From Euglena gracilis (Eukaryota; Euglenida; Euglenophyceae; Euglenales): a DNA stretch of 64,000 bases. Positions 12,756-23,200 of this stretch are shown here, one piece after another; within the stretch, counting starts at the first letter, position 1; each line of letters opens with the position of its first letter. The position numbers were made by a program, and so were the translations under genes. The stretch is taken from contig CP154956.1 of assembly GCA_039621445.1 (NCBI GenBank), positions 58,101,155 to 58,165,154 of the forward strand. Direction: 5' to 3'. The notes under the pieces were generated by a model that worked only from the letters and a program-made list of their open reading frames with translations, did no database searches and was not told the origin of the DNA.

Positions 12756-13210
12756 TTGCATCCAAAGGAACGGGTGCTTGAGGGCTACCTCTCTTCGGAT
12801 GCCGGTTGCCATGCACTGGCACCACGTCATACCCAGTCTTACACCCTGGTTGCGGGGTATAACGCGGTCGCTGTGGTGGGTGTCGTTGCACCGGGGAAGT
12901 GGATGCCGGCCTGTTGGGTGCTGAAGCATCAGCAGCTGATGGGGCTTTGGCAGCGGAGCCCAGGCCGCAGGTCAGCGGCAGGGCCCTTGGGACCCAAAAA
13001 TTGGAGGTGTACCGTTACTGGGTGGCTATGCACGCACCTTCTGGAGATCCTATGTCTCCATCTTTTGTGGGACCTGTCAATGGTCAAAAAAACGGCACAA
13101 TAACACCATATACCGGAGGAGAAGGTGTGGTCATTTGCTTTCAACCCATTCAGAAGCCACTAAGGGTAGATGCAGGAGAGGCAAATGCAATTGTTTTCTA
13201 CTCCTCCATT
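12756..13210 (+). pseudogene. Coding-like remnant inside the 3-kb element, unknown
   Basis: The plus strand stays open for long stretches in two overlapping frames. One frame, from about 12899 to the palindrome cluster, gives a balanced protein-like sequence including KLEVYRYWVAMHAPSGDPMS and a GEGVVICFQP segment. It has no ATG of its own and no family I recognise. The frame runs into the palindrome cluster at 13210, so the gene is broken or the palindromes lie in its intron. A block at 11565-11790 is similarly protein-like. Confidence 0.3.
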
Positions 13211-13740
13211 AGTTGTTTATTTGCGCATTTGCGCGCATCACGTTGTTTGTGGGCGCAAATGCGCAAATAAACATAGTAAATTGTGCAGTTTCTTCATACA
13301 GTTTATTTGCGCATTTGAGCCCACAAAAAACGTGATGCACGCAAATGCGCAAATGAACCACATCTGCTGTCAGTGTTTGACGGTTGTGTTTCCGTCACAC
13401 CGTTCTTATTTGTGTTTATGGGCGCAAATGCGCGCACCAACACAATTGTGCTGGTGCGCGCATTTGCGCAAATGCGCGCATAAAACATAATTCTTGTTTG
13501 TGCGCGCATTTGCGCCCATAAGCTTGCGCCGTTGACAAACAGTGTGACAAACTCACCAACTGGATGGCCCGTCAGTCCGTACCAGTTAGGGCCTCTATGT
13601 CACGCAGTTTTTCAACGGCGTCAGTTCATGGGCGCCAAAGCCCAATCCCAGAAGGAAAAAATTGTGTTTATGCGCGCAATTGCGCGCATAAACATAAACA
13701 TGTTGGTGCGCGCATTTGCGCGCATAAACACAATTTTGTC
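13210..13740. repeat. GCGCAAATGCGC palindrome cluster, right
   Basis: Nine or so palindromic words of the same type as the left cluster, including GCGCAAATGCGCGCACCAAC and GCGCAATTGCGCGCATAAAC. They end just before a non-repetitive segment (13750-14340) that leads to the right inverted end. Confidence 0.85.
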
Positions 13741-14699
13741 CTTCCAGTGTTTGGCTTCTTCTGCTGGGTTCTTTGCCACACAACTCGTTCTGCGCATCCC
13801 GGGTACAAGCCGGGTGGGAGACACCCGTTCCCCTTTATTCCCTTCATTCCCTGCGGACCCCATTTCATCCCCTCTGCACATCCCTTGCCCAACACCCCGT
13901 ACTTACCTTCCTTCCCCTGTGTCCTTGTCGCCGGCTTGGTCACACCACACCCACACCCCCCGGCACTTCCTCCCCGCGCTTTAACAAACAGCCCCAGAAC
14001 ACCACACCAAGGCGCCGCAAACAAAGCAGTCCGGCAAACACCCAGGACGCACACAGCCGGCAGCTCGGACACACCCGGGGACACAGCTGAAAGGAGCAAC
14101 AGGGGCAGGAAAGGTCCCGTTCCTATGGTGCTTTTTCGTGTTTTTTTCACTTTGGGCCGGCAAGGTCCCGGGGGTTTCAACGTACAAAGTCCATTTTGGG
14201 ACATCCCAAAAACACCATTTTCGCCAAAGTCCCGGGGGTCTCCCAGCCAAAAACAGAATTTCGTTCATTTTTTGCACTCTCTTGTTGCCATGTTTTCAAA
14301 CCCCCCTGACCTTCACAGCCGAAACAAAGCAGAATCAAAAAAATCGTAAATTTGCGCAAGTGCGCAAATAAAAAAGAAAAAAGCTTAAATGCGAATTAGG
14401 CCGCCTAAGAATTAGTAAGATCCAACCCTGACCCCCACCATTTAGAACGACCCCTCTGATAACGACCCCCCCCCATTTAAACCGACCCATTCGGAGAATT
14501 CCACCAGTTTGAGAAATAAAACGGCCCATGTCGGGAAGCTGCAAGCAAAGCGCGGAAAGACACATGAGCGTTCGTGCTCGGACAGGTTATTTGAAGTACG
14601 AGTGGATAGACCGCTGCTTAGAGGGTGCGGGGAGTGTGGGGAGAGAGACATGGCTGTAAGGGACACAGAAAACTTCAGACACAAGGTCTCAATACCCCG

Positions 14700-15055
14700 A
14701 CTTTGGTAACCCCCCCATACAATTGCTTACCGACCCCCCGGGGGGGGGGAGGGGGGTCACTCCACTTTTTTTTAAAAGCCAGTCAGTCACTCATTTTCAA
14801 AAAACAAGCCAGTCACTACCCCCCGGGGGGGGGGGTCGGCCACTCAGAAAAACGGCCACTTTCCAGTCACTTTAGGCCATTTTAGGCCCAAAAAAATTTT
14901 CCGGCGCCTTCGGCGCCGGGGTCACTCAAGCCACTTTTGCCCACTCCTGGCCGACCCCCCCGGGGGGGGGGGAGGGGGTCCGGGCCCAAAACCAGTCACT
15001 CTGAAAAAACCAGTCACCCACCCCCCCGGGGGGGTGGGACAGTGCTTAAGCAATT
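14700..15055. repeat. CAGTCACT-rich repeat with CCCCGGGG tracts
   Basis: Repeated CAGTCACTC words alternate with CCCCCCGGGGGGG tracts and end at GACAGTGCTTAAGCAATTG. A related copy is at 40725-41000 (ending CACACCTTAAGCAATGG), with fragments near 16640-16700 and 54135-54205. The family has no visible coding capacity. Confidence 0.7.
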
Positions 15056-15837
15056 GCCTGAACCCCCCCCCATTTTTAACCCCCCATTTATAACGACCCC
15101 TTTGATTTTCCACCAACTCAAAAGTCGGATAACGGCGGGTCGTTATGAATGGGGGGGTTTAATCATTTTCTGTGCTACCAAAAAATATGGTGCTGTTTGC
15201 AGAATTCATCTGCCATTCAGGACCATTTTTTGGCCAATAAAACCAACATAGCCAAAATACCTGAAAAAATGGCCGAAAATAAACCAAAACAACGCCGACA
15301 ATGAGCCACTTCGGGTCATTATCTGGTTCATTTTTGGTCAGTGGTTTACCATCTCAGCCTATTGGGGCCAATTAAGGGCAATTGGAGGGTTGGGGACGAA
15401 ATGCATGCATGCATGTCTGTTTGCTCCAATGAATGGTGTGTGGAATTCGCACAAGCATCTGCATTTTCTTTGTACTTGGGTGGTCCAAACAAACGATTGA
15501 AAACTTTTCCAAGAAAAAACTCGAAAATAATTCGCCATGGGGAAAAAAAGAAGCAAAATGCAAAAAAAAAATCACCAAATTACCGAATTGCCGAGATTGA
15601 AAACACACACACGCACAAAAAAACAAATACACATTCATGTTTTCCCCCTGAGAAGTTTTACTGTCAGGAAAAGCATTCATCTTGGTTATGGTTATTATGT
15701 TATGATTAAATTGATTTGCAAGGTTTTTTTGTGATTTGATTTGTGGCATGAAATCATTGAAATAATAAAGTCATTGGGTATGAAAATTTAGCAACCACGT
15801 GCCATAATAGGTCCCACTGAAATGATTTGCCAAGCAC

Positions 15838-15990
15838 CTGCCGCTCAAATTCAGCTTGCGAGCCTGTCTGCACTCATCCTCCACCTGCTCCTTCTTTTTC
15901 TTCCGAACCTTTTTCTTCCTTGCCTCTGCGGCTTCGGCTGGTGTGTTGCTTAGCTTTGTGCCCACATTGAGGATCTCCACATCAGAAGAC
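15838..15990 (-). CDS. Gene B exon 3, charged helical segment
   Basis: A 153-nt exon on the minus strand. The acceptor is CTCTGCCCATTTAG at its right edge and the donor, GGCAG followed by GTGCTT, at its left. It starts with 1 nt and ends with 2 nt of split codons, so it joins in frame with the preceding exon at 16284-16472. The peptide has about 50 residues and a strongly basic/acidic stretch (KKKVRKKKKEQVEDECRQAR), which suggests a coiled-coil or nucleic-acid-contacting segment. Further 3' exons must lie to the left, but I could not define them. Family unknown. Confidence 0.65.
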
Positions 15991-16283
15991 CTAAATGGGC
16001 AGAGAACAGAAGCCAATGTAGAGGTGATCTTTTTCACAGCGCGCAACACACTTTGAGCACTGGGTGTGGTGGTTTGGTAATATGCATCCAGAAAACTTCT
16101 TGAAAAAATATGTGCCACTGATGAAAAAATAGAAAATGTGATTGCCCTTGGTTATTATTTCTAGAAAATAAGCTGTCAAATCCAATGGATCAGGGGCAAA
16201 AGAGAGCGACGAGGGAAAAGGAAAAAATATCAATGAATCACAAAACAAAACCAGAAATACAACACAGTCAAACAATGCAATAC

Positions 16284-16472
16284 TTGCTCTCCGGCTCCTT
16301 CGGCGTCTTCCTCTTCTTCAGCAGACCATTGATGGAGACGCTGACGCCCTGGCTTAACGAATCCGGTGTCTGGCTGAATCGAAACGTCGCCAGGCACCCT
16401 GAGCTTGGAGTTTGTTGGCGTATTTCCGGACCCAAGAACGTCTCCTCCTCTCCAAGGTCAGAGAGCATTTGA
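16284..16472 (-). CDS. Gene B exon 2
   Basis: A 189-nt minus-strand exon with acceptor GTTCTCTGCAG and donor GTATTG. It begins with 1 nt and ends with 2 nt of split codons, compatible with exons on both sides. The peptide is Ser/Pro/Gln-rich (for example LSDLGEEETFLGPEIRQQTP) and ends in a basic stretch (LLKKRKTPKEPESK). It resembles a disordered, possibly phosphorylated linker. No domain recognised. Confidence 0.65.
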
Positions 16473-17057
16473 CTGCAGAGAACACAAAAGGGGAATCACT
16501 GATCCGAGAACAAAGCCACAGAGCACGCAATCATATTTTCCTCTCCAAAAGTTTGTATTGTGCTGGTAGTTTGCATGGTGTGTTTGCAAATTTGTATTTT
16601 TTTAACCGACCCCAGGAGAAGGGGAGGTCTCTTCCACTCTTCAGAAAATCAGTGACCTTTCTTGGAAAACCATTCAGTCACTTCCCTGGGGGGGGGGGGA
16701 CAGTCCGAGAGACAAAAGAAATTTTACCATTAAATGTGAAAGAAATGGCCAAAAAATACGCACCAAATGTGAAAGAAATGGCCAAAAAAATGCGCACTTC
16801 CCTCACAGGGGGATTGGGCCAAAAATCAATTACTCACTGATAAATACAGTTGTTTCCCCAACTTTCCCCAACTAAGTAATTTCGTGAAACTCGATTACAA
16901 GAGGGCAGAATGTCAATTAAAAAAAAATGCAACAAATGTGCTTTATAAAACCTTCACCGAAAACCTACTTGTTCATTTTGATTTTTGGGATTTTTTTTTT
17001 TAAAAACAGCAACAAAAGAGAAACAAACAGCAGCCTTCAAAAGGAGGGGAGCAGGAC

Positions 17058-17546
17058 CTGAAGGTGAACGTGCCCACCAACGTCTGGCACGGGCTGCACT
17101 GGGCGCCAAAGTTCAGCAGGTGGACCGGCACGGCCTCCCCACCAGACTTTCATTTAGTGCGCCGCGGCAAACTTCGCCGCGGCGCAAAAAAAATCCTTCC
17201 GCGGCGCACAATCAAATTTTTGTCGCGGCACACTCGCGGCGCACCTGAAACGCTGCCGCGGCGCACCAACAACGCACCCACAGCGCACCAATGACGTTCC
17301 TGCGGCACATGCATTGCACACGCGGCGCAAAGAATAAAATTTTTCGCGGTGCAAGCGGTCACAAAATTTCCGGTGCCGCGGCGCATGCGGCGCAGAAAAT
17401 TTTTTTTCCGAGGCGCACTAAATGAAAGTCTGTTCCCCACCCCGGGCGGCCGGCGCGTCGCGGCGCCGCTCCCCGTCGATGGCCGCCCAGGCGGTGCGCT
17501 CCTCCAGCCGGACGCTGCCCCGCAGCAGCTCCTCCTTGGCGATCAC
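17058..17546 (-). CDS. Gene B exon 1 of those seen, interrupted by a 290-bp element
   Basis: The exon is read on the minus strand from acceptor CGACTCCCCACAG (right) to donor ACCTTCAG-GTCCTG (left). Without the insertion at 17143-17432 and one copy of its target duplication, it is a single open exon of 191 nt: phase 0 at the start, 2 nt over at the end, which fits exon 2. Nearly every codon ends in G or C, unlike exons 2 and 3, which marks this frame as coding. The peptide includes EELLRGSVRLEERTAWAAID and FGAQCSPCQTLVGTFTF. As it stands, the element shifts the frame and adds stops, so this allele may be non-functional. Function unknown. Confidence 0.65.
17143..17432. mobile_element. 290-bp MITE with 8-bp target duplication (hAT-like)
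   Basis: The terminal inverted repeats are perfect over about 21 bp, starting CAGACTTTCATTTAGTGCG on both strands. The flanking octamers are CTCCCCAC (17135-17142) and TTCCCCAC (17433-17440), an 8-bp duplication with one mismatch. CAG ends and 8-bp duplications are typical of the hAT superfamily. The interior is a run of GCGGCGCAC-like words with no coding capacity. It lies inside a coding exon of gene B, and removing the element plus one octamer restores that exon's frame. Confidence 0.8.
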
Positions 17547-18096
17547 CTGTGGGGAGTCGCACAGCCCCGCCGCCGTGCCCCGTGATCCCCCTGGGGGGTC
17601 GCTGCGGGGGTTGGCAGGAAAGCGGGCCGGGCGAGGAACTCTGGGCAAACCCGTTGGGAATCCAACGTGGTTGCAATCCAACCGCCCCAAAAACTGTTCA
17701 CTGGGTTTCGTTGCGTTTGTTCGTTTCGTTCCCCTGGAATTGTGGTTCTTTTTGGTGTGCACCTGCACCATACTTTTCCGTTGGAGCCCAAAACAGACCC
17801 TATTCTGTGGCCTGTGAAAAAAAAAATGCATCAAAAAATTCTGCATTTCGCTGAATCCTGTTTATACACCCGCAATTCTTTCTCAAAATAGGGCACGGAG
17901 GAGGGCCCAAAAAATAGCAAGTCCCTTGCATTTTGTATTTATTTTGGGGGTCGATCCCTTGTGCCAGGGTATTTGAAGGAGGCAATCCTTCATTTTTTTC
18001 AATTGCCTGTCCTAAATGAACCATAGTGCTCAGCTCTTGGAGTAGAACAAGAAGAACAATGCAGGGCTGAAATAATTTGATAACGATGATTTGATA

Positions 18097-18113
18097 ATTT
18101 GATGATGATGATG

Positions 18114-18178
<65 letters not shown>

Positions 18179-18184
18179 AATAAT
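18097..18184. repeat. Trinucleotide microsatellite (GAT)n(AAT)n(AAC)n
   Basis: A compound trinucleotide run: a few GAT, then AAT, then about twelve AAC repeats, then AAT again. It is probably in an intron or intergenic spacer on the minus strand of gene B. Confidence 0.95.
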
Positions 18185-18535
18185 TGTTTCTGGGTGTGGA
18201 GGTGGTAAATTTCCCATTGGCTTTTTTAATGACTGTTTCAATGGGCAATTGAAAAGAGTTCCAGGTATTTTGCTGACTGGCTGAGAAAACCAGGCGTTGA
18301 CAAAAACTCGGGCTGGGCTTGATAACTTGGAAAGGAGTGGACATCAGGAAAAATGAGGGGATATTATTGTGGATGGTTCTTTCACAAGTCACACAATGAG
18401 TTATGGCCAGGACTCCAATGACAGACAGCACAGAAATCATGGCGGCACACAAAAGAAAGGTGGCGCAAAAAATAGCTGAAACGCAGCGTAATCCTCAAGC
18501 TGCCAGACAACCGAGGGGAACGCCAACAAAGACAC

Positions 18536-18633
18536 CTCTTCGATGCACTTCTCAGCCCAACTCTCCAAGAAGGTGTTGAATTGTTGAGAGATAAGTCGTT
18601 CCACATCGGCACAATGCAGTTGCCACAATGATT
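18536..18633 (-). CDS. Candidate exon upstream of gene B, weak
   Basis: The minus strand reads VERLISQQFNTFLESWAEKC and ends at a good donor (GAAGAG then GTGTCT) in phase 0, which matches the phase-0 start of the exon at 17546. A helical, amphipathic peptide supports coding. However, no AG acceptor lies between the in-frame stop at 18634 and the coding-like sequence. The only acceptor leaves nine codons (18536-18562). It could be coincidence. Confidence 0.3.
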
Positions 18634-19653
18634 AGTGGATTGTCAATCCTACTCCTTTGTTTCAAAACACTCAAGCTATATGAATGGTTTATTATTCAAA
18701 TTTTGAGTTAGGGCGGGTTCTGGTGAAAAATTATAAATTGTACAGGGGGCACATTTTCCGATGCAAAATACAAATAACAGCCCCCCCCCCAAATAAAGCT
18801 CTCCATCCTTGGAAAAGATTGACTAATTCTCGCAAAATATTCACAGAGTTTTGACAGAATTTCCTGAACGTTTTGACAGAGTTTTACAAAACTTTTTGAC
18901 ATGTGATTTGTAACAAATCGACATTTCATGTAACTTTTTGACAAAATTCACAAACCAACCCTGACGTCTCAAATTTGTGTCCGTTTTCTTTTTGCATAAA
19001 AATCCGTCAAAATATTTTACGAATGCTGTCAAAGCTTCAAATGATTTTTGCAAATATTTCAAAAACTCTGTCAAAATTACAACAACCTTTTCTCTGGAGT
19101 TTCATTTAAAACGTCAATCTATTCCAACAACAGGGGCGTCAGCTGTCATAGCCTCCCCCTGAGGCTTTTACCGAGTGTTTGAACCGAGTGTCTGAATCAC
19201 ATCCCCATGGGGCTCTTATTGCGTGGGGCGGTTAAGGAATCTCCCACGGTGGTGTGCCGTTACTCCGATGCATTCTCTGGGCATAGGTGATGTTTTAGCA
19301 CCATTGGGTTCAGGGCTCGAAAGTGCCTTCCAGACAGATGGTTGCAGTGATATTGGCATTTTCAAAAATTTTGTCAAATTTGCACAAAACTCAGGCATAA
19401 AGCAAACACTAACTTTTTTTTAACCACATTCTTTGTTTCTATGTTTGAGATGTTTATCACGACACAGCTTTTCCACGGCTGGTCAAATTGCATTTTTGAT
19501 GAGGGTTAGTGCCTCCATGCAAAGCCTCTGGTGTCTTGATTGCCCATTGTGTGTGCAAATGGGCCACACAAATAATTGTTTTAGTGTTTCAATTGTGTGT
19601 TTCAGAAATGCCCTCAAAATGCCTATTTCCCCCCCAAAAAAGCTCTCTTTTTT

Positions 19654-19919
19654 ACCCCCCCCCCCTAGTCGTATGACCGGGTTCCTGCAACCTGTGACCG
19701 GGGGGGGGGGGGGGTGGTCATAACACCCCCATAACCTGCAACCTGTGACCGGGGGGTGGTCATAAACGAGGCGGCGGTTGTAGGTAAGGTGGTGTTAAAT
19801 TTTTCGCAACCTGCAACCTGTGACCGGGGGGGGGGTGGTCATAACACCCCCATGACCTGCCACCTGTGACCGGGGGGTGGTCATAAATGAGGGGTGGTCA
19901 TACGACTAGGGGGGGGGGG
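19654..19919. mobile_element. 266-bp inverted-repeat element (CTAGTCGTATGACC ends)
   Basis: It begins CCCCCCCTAGTCGTATGACC and ends with the inverted copy GGTCATACGACTAGGGGG. The interior repeats CTGCAACCTGTGACCGGGG and GTGGTCATAA words. A diverged second copy, with CGTACGACC in place of CGTATGACC, is at 33930-34168. Short, non-coding and in two copies, it fits a MITE. Confidence 0.75.
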
Positions 19920-20126
19920 TAGGACCCTCCTGTCAAGATTGTTGTTTTTGTGAAGTTTCCAGAGAATATTAGATTTTTTTCTGTTCTGACAGGTGGCAAA
20001 GAATCACGACATTCGAGCTCACAACGGCCGAAGGGGAGTATTATTTGGTTGCGTAAAGTCCCGGGGGGGGGGGGGCTATATTTGGGGGGGCTATTATTCG
20101 GGGGGTTTAAAACACTTGTGTTGCCT

Positions 20127-20203
20127 TCAAGCGAGTGCATGCTTGGCACGTTCAATGTCTTCGACTCGCATCAGAATCTGACGTGCTCGAGCTTCAATCA
20201 ACT
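20127..20203 (-). CDS. Gene A last exon with stop codon
   Basis: A classic acceptor (GCATTTTGCTTTTTCAG) precedes a 77-nt exon. It starts with 2 nt of a split codon and ends in TGA at 20129-20127. The peptide LIEARARQILMRVEDIERAK continues the coiled-coil pattern of the previous exon, whose donor leaves exactly 1 nt. The joined codon is GAG (Glu). This gives the C-terminus of gene A. Confidence 0.75.
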
Positions 20204-23200
20204 CTGAAAAAGCAAAATGCACAAAACACACAATGACGAAGACAGACCTGTAAATCAACAACCTGACACAGCATAATACCAAGGACCAGGGTTCGATATA
20301 AGGAGAGGAGGGGGGGGGTCCGGACCCCCCCCCCTGCGGGCCAGGAGGGGGGGGGGGGGGGGGGGACACACCCCCCCCCCCCACCTAAACAGTCGCAGTC
20401 AGGGTGACCGATTTTCGGCCCGGCGCAAAGCGCCGGGCCGAAAATTTTTGACCCCCCAAAACGACCAAAAGTGCCATTTTGGGCACTTTTTGGGCAAAAA
20501 TTGGCCAAAAATGCAAAAAATTTTCGGCGCAAAACGCCGGAGGAAAAAATTGACCTTTTTGGGGGGGTCCCGGGTACCCCCCGAGGGTTGGTCTGGACCC
20601 CCCTTGCAGGTGGGGGGGGGGGTGGTCCGGACCCCCCCCCCTGCGGGCCAGGAGGGGGGGGGGGTGGGGGGGACACCCCCCCACCTAAACCATGTACGCC
20701 CTCCTTATATCAAACCCTGCCAAGGACTGTGCGGCGCACGCCAGCAAATTCCTCAGGAAGAAAAACAAAATTCAATTGGGATCGAAAAAAACGGTGGAAG
20801 CTGAGATCCAGAACTTCATGTAGACACAATTGCTTCCACCTCTATGCCAACCACTTCTACCTGACACCCCAAAGCAGAACGGGAAGGCCTGGTGGGGGGG
20901 TCGACCCCCCCCCCCCACCAGGGAGGTGGGGAGTGGATCGACCGCCCCCCCCCACCCATCACAACATTTTCACCAATTTTGGGAAAACGGGGATTTTGGC
21001 AGGGGAAATTTTTTGAATTTTTTTGAAAAATGAACCCAAAATGCATGACTTTTGATGGAAAACCACATTTTTTCATAGAAAAAGTCTCAAAATTTTCACG
21101 TTTAAAAATAGGTAGGAAGGGGGGGTGAAAAAAATGCAGGTCAAAAAAATTCGACCAAATTTTGGCACAGTCAAATTTTACTGACATTTTTTCTCTTGGA
21201 AATTTTTGTGATTTTCAATGGCATTTTTTTGCTTCAGAAACCTCTCAAAATAAAAAGTTTGAAAAAAATGTTGAAATTTTGGAAGGTGTGAAAAAATGGG
21301 GGTTTGGGGGTTTTTGGGCGGGACCTCCAATATGGGTCCCAAAGTGGGTCCAAAACACACTCGGTGTCGAAGGTGCCGGAAAAAAAATTCGGGTCCAAAA
21401 AATGGTGCTCCCAGAAATCGGAAATACGGGAAGAGGAGGTGGGGGGGAGTCGACCCCCCACCCACCATGCACGGGGTGGGGGGTTGACCCCCACCCCCCA
21501 GACATTCACTTAATGCGAATCACAACTTCGTGTTGATACACAAAAATTTTTTGGTGATACACTGGCAATGCACGAATTCTTTTTCGTGATACACATATGA
21601 TACACAAAATTTTTTGTTGATAAATATATACAACAAAAATTTGTTTGATGTGATACACATATTTTAAACCCATTTTTTTTGCACCGAATACCAAAAAAAT
21701 TCGTTCAAGCCCGGCCGCCCTTCGGACGTCTGGAAAATAATTATAACTCGCCATCTCGAATTAAAGAACGCCCTCGTTTCGCGGGAAGAAAACCCATTCG
21801 ATTTGAAAGCTCCTTAGAACATTCTGTTTCTGTTACAGAAACAGAATGTTTCTGGTGATACACACCAAATGAGCTGTCTACCCCCTTTGCCCATCGAGCC
21901 ATACCGCAGGCAGGGGGTGGGCGATATCAGGCATAATAATTGAAGCGTCTCAAAAGCCTTAAAAAAAACCTAAAAAGTTTGGCCAAAATGACTTAAAATA
22001 TCTGGTAAACCAGTCGACAATTTGTTTTTTCGAGTTTGGGTGGATAGTCCAATGTTCCAGTCATGCTAGAAATTATTTTTTCCCTCTGGAGTTGGCTTAA
22101 TATTTTTTTTGCCGACATCCTGCGGCTTCATTTTTGCTTGATTGGATAAATTTTTTGCCAGAATGATGATTTTTTGAGGGTTTTCCCTCAGTGTTTTGAT
22201 TTTGGACCCCGTTGATGCCCAGATGTCCATTGGACAGCCCTTGGAAAATAGAACCTAAAAATCTTAAAAAGCCTGCCTTTTTGCGTCGCATTTTTCGAGG
22301 GTCCGACCTATCCACACTGCGCCTCCCACAGCCCGACCCACTCCCTGGGGGTCAGAAGTGACTGACTGGGGATTGCAAACCTTGGAATGAAATGAAATCC
22401 TTCCCAAGGCTGCAATGAGGTTCGGGTGAGGGTTGGGGTTTGGGTTTGGCTTAGGCTTAGGTTAAGCTAACCCCAACCCTAACCTCAACCTTTACCCTAA
22501 CCCTTTTAACCTCCATTCCTCTGTGTGTGACCAAATATAAGAAGAAAGTGGTTCAATGAAAAAAAAAGCACGCAACAACGAAAAGCAATTCCCTGAATTC
22601 ATGAGTTGATCATTTTTGTCATACACTGGATAAAAATCTTTAATCTTTGATCTTTAACAGCAATTTTTGAAGCAACCAAAAAAATTGAAATTTTTTGCCT
22701 GAAAAAATAAATGCCTGGCCGGTTTATTTATAGAACATCATGAAGTGGCATCAAAGTCCATAAAACTCAAAAAAAATGCCTCAAATTTAGGAAATTTGCA
22801 TCAGGACTCGTCCTACATTGGATGCCATCATGTTCTGTGGTGTTCCTTGTCAATGGTTAATTGCTTTCTGAAGCTAAATTTCAATTCACAACCAACGTGG
22901 TGTGCTCCTCCGACAACCTTGCTTCCTGCTTTACCGCGGCAGACAAAGATAAAGAACCATTCAGAAGAACAGAACTTTCCGGATGAATTGTGTAAAATTA
23001 TTTGCCATCGAATTTGCCATGTTACTGCTTGTGCCGCTCCTTTGCAAAAATGAAACATCAGCAGCGACAAAATGAAACCAAAATTATTGTTAGCAGGTGC
23101 ACGTGCAAAACCAAAACTTCCTTTCCAAGTGACCTTTGAATAATAATGCTTTGTGTGTTTTATTGTTGGCTTGATTTTTGGCAACGCAAGCACAAGGACA

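Larger units (their letters stand above)
11407..14409. mobile_element. 3.0-kb inverted-repeat element with GCGCAAATGCGC palindromes
   Basis: The ends are inverted copies: CTTAGGCGGCCGAATTCGC followed by a TTAAGCTTTTTTC block at 11407-11448, and its reverse complement at 14372-14409. Inside, both flanks are crowded with variants of GCGCAAATGCGC joined by GTTTATG or CACCAACA words (11440-12260 and 13210-13740). Three intervening blocks look formerly coding (11565-11790, 12300-12600, 12756-13210). The general plan, inverted ends plus private palindromic words plus central coding remnants, matches the other inverted-repeat elements in this window. I could not identify a transposase. Confidence 0.65.

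Noticed and set aside
13564-14349. A 261-codon plus ORF
   Set aside because: It passes through GCGCAAATGCGC palindromes and a Pro/His-rich low-complexity stretch, with no recognisable domain.
17135-17440. The 290-bp MITE as a functional intron (introner)
   Set aside because: GT and AG edges exist in the two octamers, but removing 306 nt leaves the exon out of frame. Frame restoration needs a removed length of remainder 1 modulo 3, and no alternative edge nearby provides it.
18030-18284. Signal-peptide-like and poly-Asn/poly-Leu ORFs
   Set aside because: They are translations of the trinucleotide microsatellite and its flank.
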